A stretch of DNA of 64,000 bases from an uncultured Vampirovibrio sp. (GTDB taxonomy: Bacteria > Cyanobacteriota > Vampirovibrionia > Gastranaerophilales > Gastranaerophilaceae), in contig CAJTXZ010000013.1 of the NCBI GenBank assembly GCA_910583725.1, positions 1-64,000 of the forward strand, read 5' to 3'. A model generated the notes under the pieces. The model made no database searches. It had not been told where the DNA came from and saw only the letters and a list, made by a program, of their open reading frames with translations. Position 1 is the first letter of the stretch. Every line of letters begins with the position of its first letter. Below, in pieces: positions 61,298 to 64,000 of this stretch. Both the position numbers and the translations under genes were made by a program.

Positions 61298-62050
61298 ATG
61301 AAAGATTTAGAACTGTTTTATCATAAAATACCACAGGAAGATAAAGAAACTGGCTCTGTAATATCATACTTTGCGCATTATTGTGAAGAAAAATCAAACG
61401 CGGTAACGCCTGTTTTGGTAAAATCCTGCTATGAAAGCCTATCTTTAAAGCCATATTCAAATATATCTTCATATATGAGTTCAAAATCAAAAGGTAAATC
61501 ACCAATATTTTTAAAAAATAAAAACGGTACTTATAGATTATCTCGTAAGGCAAAAGAAGAAATTGCCTTAAAACTAAATGATGTTATACGGCTTCCTGCA
61601 ACCGATAATTTGGTTCCAATGAGTATTTTTGATAATACTCGCCAATATATTGTTTCTATCGCAGAACAAATGTGTAAGTGTTATGATTATGGGTTATATG
61701 ATGCCTGTCTTGTTATGATGAGAAAGCTTGTTGAAGCTGTAATAATTGAATGTTTTGAGCGGTATGGTGTAGCTGACGAAATAAAAAAAGATGGGCATTA
61801 TGTATTTTTAAGTGAATTAATTCCTGCATTTATAGAATCAAAACATTGGACAGCAGGAAGAAATATAACCAATAATATTTCAAAGGTAAAAAAATGGGGA
61901 GATACAAGTGCCCACGCAAGAAGATATATAGCTAAAAAAAGCGACTTTCATGAATTTAAATCCGAATTGAGGATTATTTTACAAGATATAATACTGCTTA
62001 TAGATTATCCTAATTGGAATTTAGAAAAGAAAACTAAAAAGGTTTCATAA
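61298..62050 (+). CDS. Winged-helix-like module plus DUF4145/HEPN-like C-terminus
   Basis: A 250-residue protein. Residues 15-90 (SVISYFAHYCEEKSNAV up to the GTYRLSRKAKEE end) form one more copy of the module found twice in the preceding protein. The C-terminal part (about 105-245) is helical, with ACLVMMRKLVEAVI and GDTSAHARRY, resembling the DUF4145/HEPN type found in defence and toxin systems. GGAG precedes the ATG. The pair is an operon next to recombinases. The activity is not known. Confidence 0.7.
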   Translation: MKDLELFYHKIPQEDKETGSVISYFAHYCEEKSNAVTPVLVKSCYESLSLKPYSNISSYMSSKSKGKSPIFLKNKNGTYRLSRKAKEEIALKLNDVIRLPATDNLVPMSIFDNTRQYIVSIAEQMCKCYDYGLYDACLVMMRKLVEAVIIECFERYGVADEIKKDGHYVFLSELIPAFIESKHWTAGRNITNNISKVKKWGDTSAHARRYIAKKSDFHEFKSELRIILQDIILLIDYPNWNLEKKTKKVS

Positions 62051-62051
62051 T

Positions 62052-63239
62052 TTATGTGTATATCTTCTCCAACTTCTCCAATTCCTGTTCTGCGAAGTCA
62101 GGGATAACATGCCCGTAGATGTCGTGAGTGATTGTTATGCTGGCATGTCCTAAAAGTCTTGAAACTACAATGGGTTTCATTCCGCTTTCTAAGGCTCTTG
62201 TTGCAAAAGTATGCCGCATAGCATGAACATTTCTGTGGGGTATATCGAGTTTCTTCTGTATTCTGCTGAAAGCATCTAAAAAAGTTCCGGCATCTGTAAA
62301 ATACCCGTCTTCTCTTGGAAAAACAAGGTTGAATTTGTAATAATCCTTGCCGAGTTTCTTTTTTAAAAGGTTTTGTGCTTGCTTATATTCTGTTAAATCA
62401 GCCATTAATTTTGGTAATACTTTAATTGTTCGGGTCGATGTATCAGTTTTTGTATTGTACACAAATCCTAATATTGTTTTACTGTCTGCCTTATAGCTAA
62501 AATTTTTATTTCTTTGCACCTGTTTATTAATTCTTACCGTGTTGTTATCGAAATTTACACAATCCCAAGTTAAACCCAATAATTCACCCGCTCTTAAACC
62601 TGTATAAAAATCAAATTTTATAGCCATGCCGTAATAATGATTTTTGCACTCTGCAATAATTTTTTCTTGTTCATCCCTTGTAAATACTTCAACTTCTTTT
62701 TTGCCTTCGCGCCTTAATTTTACGTTCAATAAAGGGTTTCTGATAATTAACCCTTCTTTTAAGGCATAGTGTATAGCACTGCTTATTACAAGGTGAATAT
62801 TTTCAACCGTTTTTGGTGCAAGTCCGCCCCTGCCTGCTAATCTTCCATGCAAATATAAGAAATTATAAAAATCTTGTATGTGTTTACTTGTTAGATTTGT
62901 AAATGCAATATCACCAATTTGTGGTTTAATGTGCCGTCTTATTATCATTTCATAGCTTTGGCTTGTTGAAACCCTCAACCCGTGGATAGCGCAATCATAA
63001 AACCATTTGTCGAAAAATTCACCTACTTTTAAACTTTTTGTGCTAACATCAATACCTGCTTGATGTTTTGACATTAAATCTTTCAATAGCGTTCTTGCTT
63101 CACGTTCTGTTGTCGCTCTGCAGGTTCTAAAAATCCTGTTTCCTTTTGAATTTATACCAATTTCAAATTTGCCAATCCATTTACCGCTTCTTGTTTCTTT
63201 ATATATGCAGCCTTCGCCATTGCTTCTTCTTTTTGCCAT
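62052..63239 (-). CDS. Tyrosine recombinase (phage-type integrase)
   Basis: A 395-residue complete integrase with an N-terminal arm-binding domain (about 1-60), a SAM-like domain (about 70-165) and a catalytic domain with Arg216 in TGLRAGEL, HAMRHTFAT, GHASITITH and Tyr in DIYGHV. The ATG follows the stop of the serine recombinase gene with no gap (TAAATG), so translation is coupled. It probably moves the second element. It is convergent with the two-gene cassette, with only one base between stops. Confidence 0.92.
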   Translation of the reverse strand: MAKRRSNGEGCIYKETRSGKWIGKFEIGINSKGNRIFRTCRATTEREARTLLKDLMSKHQAGIDVSTKSLKVGEFFDKWFYDCAIHGLRVSTSQSYEMIIRRHIKPQIGDIAFTNLTSKHIQDFYNFLYLHGRLAGRGGLAPKTVENIHLVISSAIHYALKEGLIIRNPLLNVKLRREGKKEVEVFTRDEQEKIIAECKNHYYGMAIKFDFYTGLRAGELLGLTWDCVNFDNNTVRINKQVQRNKNFSYKADSKTILGFVYNTKTDTSTRTIKVLPKLMADLTEYKQAQNLLKKKLGKDYYKFNLVFPREDGYFTDAGTFLDAFSRIQKKLDIPHRNVHAMRHTFATRALESGMKPIVVSRLLGHASITITHDIYGHVIPDFAEQELEKLEKIYT

Positions 63240-63929
63240 TTATGCAGCCTCTCTTTTCTGTTTTGCTCCTGTGGTACTCGGCTTTGCCTGCGTTCCTACG
63301 TCGCCATCGTTAAGTTGCGTTGCCGAAAACTCAACGTTTCCGCCAACTTCACCCCGGCTATCGCGCACAAAATTATAAAAAGTATTAGTTTTTAAATTCA
63401 GCAATTCACAAGCTTTTTTGGCTGTGATTTTACGTGTAACCCATTCGCTATACACTTCTTGCCAGTTATCTGGTTTTGATATTTTCTTTCTGCCTTTGTA
63501 TTTACCCTCTTTTTTAGCAACTGCTATACCGTCTTTTTGCCTTTCTAAAAGGTTTGCACGTTCAAATTCATAAATTGCGCCCAGCATTGTAACCATTAAT
63601 TTACCGCTTGGCGTGCTTGTATCAAGTTTTTCCTTGTGGCTGATAAGTTTTACGCCTTTTTCTTCTAATTTTTCTATAATCCACAGTAAATCTTTTGTAC
63701 TGCGGGCAAGCCTTGAAAAATCTTTAACATAAACAGTGTCGCCGTTTCTAACATAATCAATCATTTCTAAAAGTTTTGGGCGGGCTGTATTTTTGCCGCT
63801 GATTTTTTCTTCAAAATACTTGTCAATCTTGTATTGTTCTAAAATTTCAAATTGGCTTTCCGTATTTTGTTCCAGTGTGCTTACTCTGATATAAGCGACA
63901 TTTTGAACCTTAATTTTTTCTTCTTCCAT
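63240..63929 (-). CDS. Serine recombinase (resolvase/invertase)
   Basis: A 229-residue protein. The catalytic domain begins VAYIRVSTLEQN with the nucleophile Ser17, and has KDFSRLARSTKDLL and GAIYEFERANLLERQKDGI. A C-terminal helix-turn-helix follows (TAKKACELLNLKTNTFYNFV), then an unusual Gly/Ser/Thr-rich tail of about 40 residues with a higher GC content. AAAGGAGG (five bases before) fixes the ATG at 63929. It is the first gene of a two-recombinase operon. It could resolve co-integrates or invert DNA. Confidence 0.9.
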   Translation of the reverse strand: MEEEKIKVQNVAYIRVSTLEQNTESQFEILEQYKIDKYFEEKISGKNTARPKLLEMIDYVRNGDTVYVKDFSRLARSTKDLLWIIEKLEEKGVKLISHKEKLDTSTPSGKLMVTMLGAIYEFERANLLERQKDGIAVAKKEGKYKGRKKISKPDNWQEVYSEWVTRKITAKKACELLNLKTNTFYNFVRDSRGEVGGNVEFSATQLNDGDVGTQAKPSTTGAKQKREAA

Positions 63930-64000
63930 TTTACCTCCTTTGGACTTTTGCATTATTGGATATTTATGTTTTAAAGTAAAGACTTCCGCAAACATCTTTT

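Larger units (their letters stand above)
60153..64000. mobile_element. Second element stacked at tRNA-Met (partial, runs off the window)
   Basis: To the right of the second tRNA fragment lie a two-gene cassette, a complete tyrosine recombinase and a serine recombinase. Since the tRNA is still incomplete at 60152, another junction with the intact gene is expected beyond 64000. Confidence 0.5.

Noticed and set aside
46044..64000. CRISPR array or prophage
   Set aside because: No regular repeat-spacer pattern is seen, and no capsid, portal, terminase or tail genes are present in the window.

Overview
The window looks like a chromosome segment of an AT-rich, diderm, non-photosynthetic relative of cyanobacteria (Vampirovibrionia, formerly Melainabacteria; probably a gut Gastranaerophilales). 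The main clue is an orphan response regulator at 13311-14060 that reads like the cyanobacterial and plastid RpaB/Ycf27 protein almost end to end. The low GC, an abundant-type prepilin of the kind common in that group, a TolC-type outer-membrane factor and enzymes of meso-DAP peptidoglycan fit this. No photosynthesis gene is seen. The assignment is an inference from protein recognition, not from a search.

Region 1 (1 to about 38.9 kb) is mostly core genome. It opens with the 3' end of a 23S rRNA, a 5S rRNA and a terminator. Next come two tandem paralogous small membrane proteins (the first frameshifted), rpmI-rplT, a YqhD-like alcohol dehydrogenase, and a five-gene efflux operon (outer-membrane factor, HlyD adaptor, double ABC ATPase, two permeases: a YbhGFSR-like machine plus its exit duct). 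Then follow a prepilin, an MpaA-like peptidase, RpaB, a coiled-coil protein, gatD without murT, and proS. The operon nuoABCDHIJKLMN encodes an 11-subunit complex I without the NADH module NuoEFG. Its NuoM has lost the key charged residues of proton pumping and its NuoD has lost a quinone-site histidine. After this come ispG, a phosphoesterase-TPR pair, a protein with a 15-C tract, a GT41 (OGT-like) glycosyltransferase with TPRs, and a GT4 glycosyltransferase.

Region 2 (39.2 to 45.7 kb) is a decayed giant surface protein of about 2,000 residues. It is broken by a frameshift in the signal peptide, one in-frame TGA and a second frameshift, and it ends abruptly at a remnant of an IS30-family transposase.

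Region 3 (46.04 to 60.15 kb) is an integrated mobile element. It is bounded by 45-bp identical direct repeats of the 3' half of tRNA-Met(CAT), each followed by an intrinsic terminator. A paired GGTGACAA motif lies just inside each end. The element has an excisionase, a frameshifted tyrosine integrase, a prim-pol primase, a frameshifted ATPase, an Xre repressor and a second small tyrosine recombinase. Its cargo includes a PD-(D/E)XK nuclease fused to a P-loop NTPase (a likely defence gene), a catalytically doubtful N6-methylase and secreted or membrane proteins. I see no capsid or conjugation genes, so an integrative mobilizable or satellite-like element is more likely than a full phage.

Region 4 (60.15 kb to the end) appears to be a second element stacked in the same tRNA gene and running off the window. 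It has a two-gene cassette of repeated winged-helix-like modules with a DUF4145/HEPN-like C-terminus, then a complete tyrosine recombinase coupled to a serine recombinase. The intact tRNA-Met should lie to the right of the window.

Two themes cut across the window. At least six genes have an extended -10 box placed so that transcription should start at the ATG (leaderless mRNAs). The broken reading frames cluster in accessory genes, while the long core operons are intact.
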